Source of the DNA: Massilia sp. UBA2604
Lineage (GTDB): Bacteria; Pseudomonadota; Gammaproteobacteria; Burkholderiales; Burkholderiaceae_D
Assembly (NCBI GenBank): GCA_002339265.1
Contig: DDKG01000135.1
Location: 1 to 28,972 of the forward strand
Direction of reading: 5' to 3'
Length of the DNA: 28,972 nt
Below, piece by piece: positions 1 through 7,993 of this stretch. The translations under genes and the position numbers were made by a program. The notes under the pieces are model-generated. The model did no database searches. It was not told the DNA's origin and was given only the letters and a program-made list of their open reading frames with translations. Numbering within the stretch: the first letter of the stretch is position 1; every line of letters begins with the position of its first letter.

Positions 1-1
1 C

Positions 2-487
2 GAGGACCGCAAGCACCACGGCATCGTGCGCGACCTGTCGGTGGGCGAGAACATCACCTTGTCGGTGCTGCAGCGCTATGCGCACCTGACGCGCATCGAC
101 GACGGCGAGGAAATGAGCGCGGTCCAGGGGCAGATTGCGCAGCTGGCGCTCAAGACCGCGAGCCCGGCGCTGCCGATCACGGCGCTCTCGGGCGGCAACC
201 AGCAGAAGGCGGTGCTGGCCCGGATGCTCCTGACCGGCCCCAAGGTGCTGATCCTCGACGAGCCGACCCGCGGCGTGGACGTCGGCGCCAAGTTCGAGAT
301 CTACCGCCTGATGCTGGAACTGGCGGCCCAGGGCATCGCCATCGTCATGGTCTCGTCCGAGCTGGCCGAGGTGCTGGGCGTGTCCGACCGCGTGCTGGTG
401 CTGGGCGAAGGCCGCCTGCGCGGCGAATTCATCAACGATGGCCTGAGCCAGGAGACGGTGCTGGCCGCCGCCCTGGGCCAGGCTTGA
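2..487 (+). CDS. xylG: Xylose-type ABC transporter ATP-binding protein, 3' part
   Basis: This is the C-terminal part of a sugar ABC ATPase of the XylG/RbsA/MglA class; the gene runs off the left edge, and codons before the first ATG at 26 are still in frame and coding ([18 protein letters not shown]). The ABC signature LSGGNQQKA, the Walker B segment [14 protein letters not shown] and the H-loop region ([17 protein letters not shown]) are all visible, so this is the second, C-terminal ATPase domain of the duplicated family architecture. The protein would sit on the inner face of the cytoplasmic membrane and drive pentose import together with the permease encoded 16 bases downstream. Assignment to xylose rather than ribose, arabinose or galactose rests on the XylH-like partner and the neighbouring pentose-pathway dehydrogenase, so it is an inference; the class itself is secure. 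Confidence 0.85.
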   Translation, partial: EDRKHHGIVRDLSVGENITLSVLQRYAHLTRIDDGEEMSAVQGQIAQLALKTASPALPITALSGGNQQKAVLARMLLTGPKVLILDEPTRGVDVGAKFEIYRLMLELAAQGIAIVMVSSELAEVLGVSDRVLVLGEGRLRGEFINDGLSQETVLAAALGQA

Positions 488-503
488 TCAGCTATCGAAC
501 CCC

Positions 504-1646
504 ATGGATACAACGACACTCAAACGGCTGTTCACCCAATATAAGATCCTGGCGCTGCTGGTGGCGGTGGCCCTGATCTGGATCTTCTTCCACTGGATGA
601 CCGAGGGCGGCTTCACCTCGGCGCGAAACGTCTCGAACCTGATGCGCCAGATGTCGATCACCGGCATCCTGGCCTGCGGCATGGTGTTCGTCATCATCGC
701 CGGCGAAATCGACCTGTCGATCGGTTCGCTCCTGGGCCTCTTGGGCGGGATGGCGGCGGTGCTTGACGTCACCCACGGCATGCCGCTGCCGCTGTCGATC
801 GCGGTGGTGCTGGGCGCCGGCCTGCTGTGCGGCTTCCTCAATGGTTATCTGACGGCGTATGCGGGCATACCGTCCTTTATCGTCGGTCTCGGCGGCATGC
901 TGGCGTATCGGGGCGTGGTGCTGGGCTTGACCGACGGCGCCACCGTGGCGCCGGTCTCGCCGGCTTTTGAACAGATCGGGCAGGCCTATCTGCCACCGGT
1001 ATGGGGGATCGGGCTGGGTGTCGTGCTGTTCGTGCTGGCCGGCGTGCTGGCCTGGCGCCAGCGGGTGAACCAGGCGCGCCATGGCTTGCCGGTGATCGCG
1101 TTGTGGCGCTCGGTATTCCGCGTGGCCTTGGCAGGCGTGGTGCTGGCCGGCCTGATCTCGACCTTCAACAGCTACGAAGGTATCCCGCTGCCGGTGCTGA
1201 TCCTGTTGATCCTGCTGGGCGTGTTCAGCTACATCGCACGGCAGACCGTGTTCGGTCGCCGCATTTACGCGGTGGGCAGCAATATGGAGGCCACCCGCCT
1301 GTCCGGCATCGACGTGCGCAAGGTCAAGCTGTGGATCTTCGGCCTGATGGGCCTGATGTGCGCGCTGGCGGGCCTGATCAATACCGCGCGCCTGGCGGCC
1401 GGCTCGCCGTCGGCCGGCGTGTCGGCGGAGCTGGACGTGATCGCGGCCTGCTTCATCGGCGGCACCTCGATGCGCGGCGGCGCCGGTACCGTGCACGGCG
1501 CCCTGGTCGGCGCGCTGGTGATGGCCAGCCTGGACAACGGCATGTCGATGCTCGACGTCGACGCCTACTGGCAGATGATCGTCAAGGGGCTGATACTGAC
1601 GCTGGCCGTGTGGCTCGACGTGGCCACGCGCAGCGGTACCCGCTGA
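504..1646 (+). CDS. xylH: Xylose ABC transporter permease XylH
   Basis: This 380-residue, very hydrophobic protein belongs to the BPD_transp_2 permease family (RbsC/XylH). It shows the conserved segments GEIDLSIGSLLGL (residues about 68-80) and, near the C-terminus, ACFIGGTSMRGGAGTVHGALVGAL. The length is close to E. coli XylH (393) and longer than RbsC (about 320), and the stretch with LTDGATVAPVSPAFEQIGQ strongly recalls XylH, which supports xylose as substrate. About ten membrane segments are expected, with a basic cytoplasmic loop near residues 187-200 (WRQRVNQARHG). It follows xylG with a 16-base gap, so the two are co-transcribed; a periplasmic binding protein (xylF) is presumably upstream of the window. 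No strong ribosome binding site precedes the ATG. It would take up xylose released in the periplasm by the hydrolases encoded nearby. Confidence 0.85.
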   Translation: MDTTTLKRLFTQYKILALLVAVALIWIFFHWMTEGGFTSARNVSNLMRQMSITGILACGMVFVIIAGEIDLSIGSLLGLLGGMAAVLDVTHGMPLPLSIAVVLGAGLLCGFLNGYLTAYAGIPSFIVGLGGMLAYRGVVLGLTDGATVAPVSPAFEQIGQAYLPPVWGIGLGVVLFVLAGVLAWRQRVNQARHGLPVIALWRSVFRVALAGVVLAGLISTFNSYEGIPLPVLILLILLGVFSYIARQTVFGRRIYAVGSNMEATRLSGIDVRKVKLWIFGLMGLMCALAGLINTARLAAGSPSAGVSAELDVIAACFIGGTSMRGGAGTVHGALVGALVMASLDNGMSMLDVDAYWQMIVKGLILTLAVWLDVATRSGTR

Positions 1647-1656
1647 CGGTGAAATA

Positions 1657-1674
1657 GCCGGGCGCACGCCCGGC
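1657..1674. terminator. Hairpin between convergent xylH and dehydrogenase genes
   Basis: An 8-bp perfect inverted repeat (GCCGGGCG / CGCCCGGC) with a 2-base gap, effectively 7 bp with a 4-base loop, lies between two convergent genes that end at 1646 and 1684. A-rich sequence (GAAATA) on the left and T-rich sequence on the right are weak but suit a bidirectional terminator. Confidence 0.55.
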
Positions 1675-1683
1675 CCGCACTTC

Positions 1684-3264
1684 TTATTTCGGCAACTTCA
1701 CTTCACCATCCACCAGGCGCACGATCCCGAGCGGATTGCCATCCTTGAGCGCCTCCGGCAGCAGGCCGGCCGGCACGTCCTGGTAGCACACCGGACGCAG
1801 GAAGCGCTCGATCGCGGTGGCGCCGACCGAGGTGCTGCGCGGATCGGAGGTCGCCGGGAACGGCCCGCCGTGCACCATCGCGTAGGCGACTTCGACGCCG
1901 GTCGGGAAGCCGTTGAACAGGATGCGGCCCACCTTGCGCTCCAGCAGCGGCAGCAGGGCGCCGGCCAGTGCATGGTCGCTCTCGACGGCGTGCACGGTGG
2001 CGGTCAGCTGGCCTTCCAGGTGGCGCGTCACGGCCAGGATCTCGTCCTGATCGGCGCAGGCGATCATCAAGGAAACCGGTCCGAAGATTTCTTCTTCCAG
2101 CGCCGGGTTGGCGAGGAAGGTCGCGGCGTTGCAGACGTACAGCGCGGCGCGCGCGGCGCAGCCCGGGCCTTCCTGGCTGCCGTTCGCCACCAGTTGGACA
2201 CCGGTGACGCCGGAACGTTTGCCGATCGCATTGTCATAGGCCTGATGAATGCCGGCGGTGAGCATGGTCCCGGCGGGCTTGAGCTGCAGGGCCGCTGCGG
2301 CTGCGTCGCGGAAGGCGTCGAACTGCGGACTGGCCAGGCTGATCACCAGGCCCGGGTTGGTGCAGAACTGGCCGACGCCCATGGTCAGCGAATCGACGAA
2401 GGCGCCGGCCAGCTTGGCGCCGCCCGCCTCCAATGCGCCGGGCAGCAGATAGACCGGATTGATGCTGCTCATTTCGGCATACACGGGGATCGGTTCCTTG
2501 CGCTTGGCGGCAATCCCCGCTAGCGCCAGGCCGCCCGCGCGCGAACCAGTGAAGCCGACGGCGCGGATCGCCGGATGGCTCACCAGGTCGCCGCCAATCT
2601 GGTTACCTTCGCCGATCAGCAGCGAGAACACGCCTTCCGGCATGCGGCATTCGAGCGCAGCCTGCAGCACGGCCTTGCCGACCAGCTCCGAGGTGCCGAG
2701 GTGGCCGTTGTGCGCCTTGACCACGACCGGGCAGCCCGCGGCCAGCGCCGAAGCGGTGTCGCCGCCGGCCACCGAGAACGCGAGCGGGAAGTTGCTGGCG
2801 CCGAAGACGGCGACCGCGCCGACCGGGATCTTGCGCATGCGCAGGTCGGGGCGGGGCGGGGTGCGCTCGGGCAGGGCCGAGTCCAACGTCGCTTCCAGGA
2901 AGTGGCCGTCGCGGACCACCTTGGCGAACAGGCGCAGCTGGTTCACGGTGCGGCCACGTTCGCCCTCCAGGCGCGCCGCCGGCAAGCCGCTCTCCTGGCC
3001 GGCGCGTTCGATCAGCAGCGGGCCCAGGTCGAGAATGCGCTGGGCGATCGTCTCGAGAAAGCGTGCGCGCTGTTCCAGGGGCAGGGCGCGGTAAGGCTCG
3101 ACGGCGGCGTCGGCCAATTCGCAGGCGCGGGCCAGGTCGGCGGGCGTCGCCAGGCCGAACTCGGGCTCAAGGTCCTGCTTGCGCGCGGGATCGTAGGCCC
3201 GCACGGCGCCGGCGCTGCCGCGCAGGATCTGGTGGCCGATGATCATTTCGCCGCTGATATTCAT
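1684..3264 (-). CDS. Alpha-ketoglutarate semialdehyde dehydrogenase (2,5-dioxovalerate dehydrogenase)
   Basis: This 526-residue NAD(P)-dependent aldehyde dehydrogenase oxidises 2,5-dioxovalerate (alpha-ketoglutarate semialdehyde) to 2-oxoglutarate, the last step of non-phosphorylative D-xylose or L-arabinose breakdown, in the cytoplasm. Visible family marks are FGASNFPLAFS (residues 154-164), GFTGSRAGG (237-245, cofactor binding), the general-base glutamate in EMSSINPV (Glu264) and the catalytic cysteine in GQFCTNPG (Cys301). The FGASNFPLAFSVAGGDT form and the length above 500 residues are typical of the KGSADH subfamily rather than generic 480-residue ALDHs. The ATG at 3264 is supported by AGGAG eight bases upstream. 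It converges on xylH and diverges from the GH74 gene, which fits conversion of imported pentose. The same enzyme class also serves hexarate or hydroxyproline breakdown, so the xylose role is inferred from context. Confidence 0.82.
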   Translation of the reverse strand: MNISGEMIIGHQILRGSAGAVRAYDPARKQDLEPEFGLATPADLARACELADAAVEPYRALPLEQRARFLETIAQRILDLGPLLIERAGQESGLPAARLEGERGRTVNQLRLFAKVVRDGHFLEATLDSALPERTPPRPDLRMRKIPVGAVAVFGASNFPLAFSVAGGDTASALAAGCPVVVKAHNGHLGTSELVGKAVLQAALECRMPEGVFSLLIGEGNQIGGDLVSHPAIRAVGFTGSRAGGLALAGIAAKRKEPIPVYAEMSSINPVYLLPGALEAGGAKLAGAFVDSLTMGVGQFCTNPGLVISLASPQFDAFRDAAAAALQLKPAGTMLTAGIHQAYDNAIGKRSGVTGVQLVANGSQEGPGCAARAALYVCNAATFLANPALEEEIFGPVSLMIACADQDEILAVTRHLEGQLTATVHAVESDHALAGALLPLLERKVGRILFNGFPTGVEVAYAMVHGGPFPATSDPRSTSVGATAIERFLRPVCYQDVPAGLLPEALKDGNPLGIVRLVDGEVKLPK

Positions 3265-3366
3265 GTTGGATCTCCTGGTTGAAAGTGATTGGGGTCGGCT
3301 CGAGCCGTCGATGTCGTACGCAATCAGGCGCTGGTGCGGGATCGTCGATAAAACATTCAGCCCAAA

Positions 3367-3380
3367 TGATAACGTTTTCT
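3367..3380. promoter_or_regulatory. LacI-type operator candidate 1, upstream of GH74
   Basis: TGATAACGTTTTCT matches the perfect palindrome TGATAACGTTATCA at 12 of 14 positions and has the central CG typical of LacI-family operators. It lies in the 202-base divergent region between the dehydrogenase and GH74 genes. A 12/14 match to the same palindrome occurs at 27501-27514, in front of the receptor operon. Confidence 0.45.
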
Positions 3381-3393
3381 GTTAGCGCGAACA
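3380..3393. promoter_or_regulatory. LacI-type operator candidate 2 (xyl-box-like)
   Basis: TGTTAGCGCGAACA is a near-perfect palindrome centred on CG, abutting operator candidate 1 (centres 13 bp apart). From memory, the Xanthomonas XylR 'xyl-box' is TGGTAGCGCTAACA; this site matches it at 12 of 14 positions. It lies directly upstream of the proposed -35 of the GH74 operon and could also control the divergent dehydrogenase gene. Confidence 0.5.
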
Positions 3394-3399
3394 TTTTTG

Positions 3400-3428
3400 T
3401 TGCAAGCGACCCCTGTATTGATTAGCAT
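3400..3428 (+). promoter_or_regulatory. Candidate sigma-70 promoter of the GH74 operon
   Basis: TTGCAA (3400-3405), a 17-base spacer and TAGCAT (3423-3428) lie about 40 bases before the GH74 start, immediately downstream of the two operator-like palindromes. The -10 is weak (4 of 6), so this is tentative. Confidence 0.35.
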
Positions 3429-3466
3429 GGTTGCCAGCAAGCTAATAATAAAGACAGGCAGGAGAC

Positions 3467-5662
3467 ATGATGCGTACCACGATTGCCCGTCGACCCGGCA
3501 TGGGTTGGCGTTCGAGCCTTGGTGTGGTTGCGGCCGTGTGCGTCGCTGCCGCTGCCATGGCCGCCCCCGTCGTCCCGAACGGCGCCAGCTATGTCTGGGA
3601 CAGCGTCGCCATCGGTGGCGGCGGCTTCGTGACCGCGATCGTGCCCAGCCGCAGCGAGCCAGGCGTCGCCTATGCCCGCACCGACGTCGGCGGCGCCTAC
3701 CTGTGGCGGGCAAAAGAGGGCCGCTGGACCCCGCTGCTCGATTGGGTGGGCGAGGACCAGATCGGCTACCTCGGCATCGACGCGCTGGCGATCGATCCCG
3801 ATAACGCGGCGAATATCTGGCTGCTGGCCGGGATCGCCTACCTCAACGGCGGCCGCACCGCCATCCTGCGTTCCAACGACTACGGCAAGACCTTCGACGT
3901 CGTCGACGTCAGCGGCCAGTTCAAGACTCATGGCAACGGCTTCGGGCGCCAGGGCGGCGAGCGGCTGGCCGTCGATCCGGGCGGTAGTAAACGCCTCTAC
4001 CTGGGCTCGCGCCGCGACGGCCTGTTCGAAAGCGCCGACGGCGGCAAGACCTGGCAGCGCAATCCGGCGCTGGCGGTGACGACCACGCCCAATGACGTCG
4101 GCCTGAACATCGTGCTGCCCGACCCCGCCAGCGTCAGGGACGGCCGCGCGCAGCGCCTGTTCGTCGGGGTGTCGCGCTATGGCAGCGTCGGCCCGAACCT
4201 GTACCGCAGCGACGACGCCGGCGCGAACTTCGTGCCGGTATTGGGCGCGCCTGCGGGCCTGATGCCGCAACGCGCGGCCTTCGACGGCGCGGGCAAGCTG
4301 TACATCACCTACGCCAACGGCGCCGGCCCGCACCCGCATCCGCGCCTGGACGGCAGCGAGCCGATCGACCGTGGCCAGGTGTGGCAATACGATGTCGCCA
4401 GGGACGCCTGGCGCAATGTCACGCCCGTCGGCGTGTCGCGCCCGTTCGCCGGGATCAGCGTCGACCCGCGCAATCCGAAGCGCCTGGTGGTCTCCACCAT
4501 CAATACCTTCATCACCCAGGGCGATGCGCGCGGCGACCGCATCTTCGTGTCGAACGACGCCGGCGCCAACTGGGTCGACGCCGTCGCGCGCGGCTTCAAG
4601 CGGGACGCGGCCGGCGTACCCTGGCTCGAAGGCCATGCCATCCACTGGGCCGGGTCGGTCGAATTCGATCCGCTGGATTCGCGCGCGGTATGGGTCACAT
4701 CCGGCAACGGCGTGTTCCGCACGCCCGACATCGACGCCACTCCCGCCACCTGGACGTTCACCGTGAAAGGGCTGGAAGAGACGGTGCCGCTCGGCCTGGT
4801 GAGCATGCCGGGGGCGCCGCTGGTTTCGGCCATCGGCGACTATGACGGCTTCGCGCACGACGATCCGGCGCGTCCCGGCCGCATCCACCGGCCCGAGATC
4901 GGCACCACCACCGGGCTCGATGCCGCCGCGCGCCGTCCTGGCAGCATGGTGCGGGTGGGCGACGCGATGCTCGTCACGCGCGACGGCGGCCTCACCTGGA
5001 CCCAGACGCCGGCGCTGCAGGGCAAGCGCGGTCGGGTCGCGATGTCGAGCGACGGCGCGACCCTCGTGCATACGCCGCAGGGTTCGTCGATTTCATACCG
5101 GTCCGCCGACGATGGCGCCAGCTGGACCCGGGTGGCGGGCCTGGCGGGCCGCGACCTGCGCGCTGTCGCCGATCCGGTCAACCCGAAGGTGTTCTATGCC
5201 TATGACGACAAGGCCCTGAGGGCGAGCAGCGACGGCGGCGCCAGCTTCGCGCCGCGCGCCAGCCTGCCATCGGGTGGCTCGAAACTGATCCGCCCACTGC
5301 CGGGCCGCGAGGGCGACCTGTGGGTGGCGCTCAAGGACGGTGGCCTGGTGCGCTCGCTCGACGGCGGCGCCAGCTTCGCGCCGCTGGCCGGCGTCGGCTA
5401 TTGCGGCGCGGTCGGTTTCGGCAAGGCCGCTCCGGGCAAGGTCGATCCAACGGTCTACATCTGGGGCAGCGTCAAGGGCGTGCGCGGCATCCACCGCTCG
5501 CTCGACCTGGGCCGCAGCTGGCAGCGCATCAACGACGACGCCCACCAGTACGGTGGGCCCGGCGACGGCCACTTCATCGTCGGCGACATGAACCGCTTCG
5601 GCGTGGTCTACATGAGCACCGCCGGCCGCGGCATCGTCTATGGAAGGCCTGGTCCAGGATGA
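3467..5662 (+). CDS. GH74 endo-xyloglucanase, secreted
   Basis: This 731-residue protein is a two-propeller GH74 enzyme that cleaves the beta-1,4-glucan backbone of xyloglucan. A Sec signal ends near Ala32-Ala33 ([10 protein letters not shown]). The mature N-terminus has the family hallmark [14 protein letters not shown]...[13 protein letters not shown]; Asp73 in TDVGG matches the first catalytic aspartate, and Asp458 in GDYDGF (or Asp460) the second. Repeated propeller motifs of the DxGxxW/F type ([53 protein letters not shown]) are spread along the chain. There is no carbohydrate-binding module; the length is that of a bare catalytic unit. AGGAG (3460-3464) is only 2 bases from the first ATG but 5 from the second at 3470, so the second may be the true start. 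The gene ends in an ATGA overlap with GH95. GH74 also includes oligoxyloglucan reducing-end-specific enzymes, which cannot be excluded. Confidence 0.9.
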   Translation: MMRTTIARRPGMGWRSSLGVVAAVCVAAAAMAAPVVPNGASYVWDSVAIGGGGFVTAIVPSRSEPGVAYARTDVGGAYLWRAKEGRWTPLLDWVGEDQIGYLGIDALAIDPDNAANIWLLAGIAYLNGGRTAILRSNDYGKTFDVVDVSGQFKTHGNGFGRQGGERLAVDPGGSKRLYLGSRRDGLFESADGGKTWQRNPALAVTTTPNDVGLNIVLPDPASVRDGRAQRLFVGVSRYGSVGPNLYRSDDAGANFVPVLGAPAGLMPQRAAFDGAGKLYITYANGAGPHPHPRLDGSEPIDRGQVWQYDVARDAWRNVTPVGVSRPFAGISVDPRNPKRLVVSTINTFITQGDARGDRIFVSNDAGANWVDAVARGFKRDAAGVPWLEGHAIHWAGSVEFDPLDSRAVWVTSGNGVFRTPDIDATPATWTFTVKGLEETVPLGLVSMPGAPLVSAIGDYDGFAHDDPARPGRIHRPEIGTTTGLDAAARRPGSMVRVGDAMLVTRDGGLTWTQTPALQGKRGRVAMSSDGATLVHTPQGSSISYRSADDGASWTRVAGLAGRDLRAVADPVNPKVFYAYDDKALRASSDGGASFAPRASLPSGGSKLIRPLPGREGDLWVALKDGGLVRSLDGGASFAPLAGVGYCGAVGFGKAAPGKVDPTVYIWGSVKGVRGIHRSLDLGRSWQRINDDAHQYGGPGDGHFIVGDMNRFGVVYMSTAGRGIVYGRPGPG

Positions 5663-7953
5663 GCGCATTCGCCACTTTGCGCTTGCTTCTCGGCGCCTGC
5701 GCCCTCGTACTGGCTGCGTCCAGCAGCGCCGCGCCCGAGATGGTGCTGCGCTACGACCGGCCGGCCCAGGACAACGACCAGGGCTGGGAAAAGGAAGCGC
5801 TCCCGATCGGCAATGGCCGCATCGGCGCCATGGTGTTCGGCCAGCCCGGGCAGGAGCACCTGCAGTTCAACGACATCACGCTCTGGACCGGCGACGGCGA
5901 GACCATGGGCGCCTTTCAGCCCTTCGGCGACCTGCTGGTCGAGCTGCCCGGCCACGAGAACGGCGTGAGCAACTACCGCCGCACGCTCGACCTCGAGAGC
6001 GGCGTGCACACGGTGACCTACACGCATGACGGCGTGCGCTACCGGCGCGAAGCCTGGGCCAGCTACCCGGCACAGGTGATCGTGCTGCGCCTGACTGCCG
6101 ACCGGCCGGGCCGCTACACCGGCGCCGTGGCCCTGACCGACCGTCACGGCGCCCACCTCGCGGTGGCGAACGGCCGCCTGTATGCGACGGGCACGCTGGC
6201 CGGCTTTACGTTGCCGGACCAGGCGCCCAGCGGCAACGTCATGTCCTACGCGAGCCAGGTGCAAGTGCAAGGCGATGGCGGCAAGGTGGTGGCCGACGGC
6301 CAGCGCATCGCCTTCGTCGGCGCCGACAGCCTGACCCTGATCCTGGGCGCCGGCACCAGTTACGTGCTCGATGCCGCGCGCGGCTTCCAGGGCGAGCACC
6401 CGCTGGGGCGCGTCACGGCGCAGGTCGACGGGGCCGCGGCGCGCGCGCCAGCCGCGCTGCGCAAGGAGCACGAGGAAGATTTCAGGCGCCTGCTGCAGCG
6501 CGTCGCGATCGACCTGGGCGAGACGCCGGCCGCGCGCCGCGCGCTGCCGACCGATGCGCGCCTGCTGGCCTATACGAAGGCGGGCGGCGATCCAGAACTG
6601 GAGGCGCAGTATTTCCAGTATGGGCGCTACCTGCTGGCCTCCAGCTCGCGCGGTTCGCTCCCAGCCAACCTGCAGGGCCTGTGGAACAACAGCCTCACGC
6701 CGCCGTGGAATTCGGACTACCACACCAACATCAACATCCAGATGAACTACTGGCCGGCCGAGGTGGCGAATCTGGGTGAGCTGGCCTTGCCGTTCTTCGA
6801 TTTCGTGGGCGGCGTGGCGCCAGTGTGGCGGCGCGCCACGGCCGGGGAATTCCGCCGCGCCGATGGCCAACCGGTGCGCGGCTGGACCCTGCGCACCGAG
6901 TCGAATCCCTTCGGCGCCATGGGCTACCTGTGGAACAAGACCGGCAACGCCTGGTATGCCCAGCACTTCTGGGAACATTATGCCTTCACACGCGACAAGC
7001 GCTTCCTGCGCGAGGTGGCCTATCCGATGATGAAGGAAGCCAGCGCCTTCTGGCAGGATTACCTGAAGGAGCTGCCCGATGGGCGCCTGGTCGCGCCGCA
7101 GGGCTGGTCGCCGGAACACGGCCCGGTCGAGGATGGCGTCGCCTATGACCAGCAAATCGTGTGGGACCTGTTCAACAATACGGTGGAAGCGGCCGGCATC
7201 CTGCAGGCCGATCCGGAGTTGCGCGCCACGCTGGCGTCCATGCGCGACCGCCTGGCCGGGCCGCGCATCGGCAGCTGGGGCCAGCTGCTCGAATGGCTCG
7301 AAGAGAAAAAGGACCCGGTGCTCGACACGCCGCAGGATACCCACCGCCACGTGTCGCACCTGTTCGCCCTGTTCCCGGGACGCCAGATCGATCCGGTGCG
7401 CACGCCGGACCTGGCGCGGGCCGCGCGCCGCAGCCTTGAAGCGCGCGGCGACGCGGGCACCGGCTGGTCGATGGCCTGGAAGATGGCGTTCTGGGCCAGG
7501 TTACACGACGGCGACCGCGCCCACCGCATGCTGCGCGGCCTGCTGGCGGCGCCGGGCGCGCGCGCGGCCGAGCAGGCCGGCATCTTCTCGGAACATAACA
7601 ACGCCGGCGGCACCTATCCGAACCTGCTCGACGCGCATCCGCCGTTCCAGATCGACGGCAATTTTGGCGCCACCGCGGCGATTGCCGAAATGCTGCTGCA
7701 ATCGCAGGGCGGCGAACTGCACTTGCTGCCGGCGCTGCCGTCGAACTGGGCGCGCGGCTCGGTAAAGGGATTGCGCGCGCGTGGCGGTTATGAAGTGGAC
7801 CTGCGCTGGGCCGATGGCCGCTTGCAAGGCGCCAGCGTGCGTGCGGTGGCAGGAGAGGGCGGACCGGTCAAGCTTCGCTATGGCGCGAAGCTGATCGAGA
7901 TCGACCTGGCCACGGGCCAGGGCCGCAGCCTGGACGCGGCGCAGTTCCGCTGA
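5659..7953 (+). CDS. GH95 alpha-L-fucosidase (xyloglucan alpha-1,2-fucosidase)
   Basis: This 764-residue GH95 protein removes terminal L-fucose (some members L-galactose) from xyloglucan side chains, probably in the periplasm. The N-terminal beta domain starts with [11 protein letters not shown]...[15 protein letters not shown]; the (alpha/alpha)6 catalytic domain contains [14 protein letters not shown], in which Asn357 and Asn359 match the two asparagines that activate water in AfcA, Glu486 in SPEHGP and Asp666 in IDGNFG. The start at 5659 is chosen because a signal peptide (residues 1 to about 24) begins there and its ATG overlaps the GH74 stop (ATGA); the open frame extends upstream to 5320 only because GC-rich DNA lacks stops. 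The sequence LLGAC near the N-terminus resembles a lipobox, but hydrophobic sequence continues after the Cys, so ordinary signal cleavage is more likely. The substrate is inferred from the xyloglucan context. Confidence 0.88.
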   Translation: MSAFATLRLLLGACALVLAASSSAAPEMVLRYDRPAQDNDQGWEKEALPIGNGRIGAMVFGQPGQEHLQFNDITLWTGDGETMGAFQPFGDLLVELPGHENGVSNYRRTLDLESGVHTVTYTHDGVRYRREAWASYPAQVIVLRLTADRPGRYTGAVALTDRHGAHLAVANGRLYATGTLAGFTLPDQAPSGNVMSYASQVQVQGDGGKVVADGQRIAFVGADSLTLILGAGTSYVLDAARGFQGEHPLGRVTAQVDGAAARAPAALRKEHEEDFRRLLQRVAIDLGETPAARRALPTDARLLAYTKAGGDPELEAQYFQYGRYLLASSSRGSLPANLQGLWNNSLTPPWNSDYHTNINIQMNYWPAEVANLGELALPFFDFVGGVAPVWRRATAGEFRRADGQPVRGWTLRTESNPFGAMGYLWNKTGNAWYAQHFWEHYAFTRDKRFLREVAYPMMKEASAFWQDYLKELPDGRLVAPQGWSPEHGPVEDGVAYDQQIVWDLFNNTVEAAGILQADPELRATLASMRDRLAGPRIGSWGQLLEWLEEKKDPVLDTPQDTHRHVSHLFALFPGRQIDPVRTPDLARAARRSLEARGDAGTGWSMAWKMAFWARLHDGDRAHRMLRGLLAAPGARAAEQAGIFSEHNNAGGTYPNLLDAHPPFQIDGNFGATAAIAEMLLQSQGGELHLLPALPSNWARGSVKGLRARGGYEVDLRWADGRLQGASVRAVAGEGGPVKLRYGAKLIEIDLATGQGRSLDAAQFR

Positions 7954-7976
7954 CGACAAGACGACAAGAACGACAA
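7952..7976 (+). repeat. Short tandem repeat between GH95 and GH35
   Basis: The 40-base gap between two cotranscribed genes begins with two copies of GACGACAA and a diverged third (GAACGACAA), overlapping the GH95 stop codon. No hairpin is evident. It may simply be an unstructured A-rich ribosome landing stretch. Confidence 0.4.
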
Positions 7977-7993
7977 CCAAGGAGACGAACAGC

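Noticed and set aside
3422..5071. Long antisense open frame of 549 codons opposite GH74.
   Set aside because: GC-rich DNA lacks stops; composition is His/Arg/Ala-rich with no motifs, while GH74 on the other strand is certain.
5320..5658. In-frame N-terminal extension of the GH95 protein.
   Set aside because: It lies inside the GH74 gene in another frame, is Arg-rich, and the signal peptide starts at 5659.
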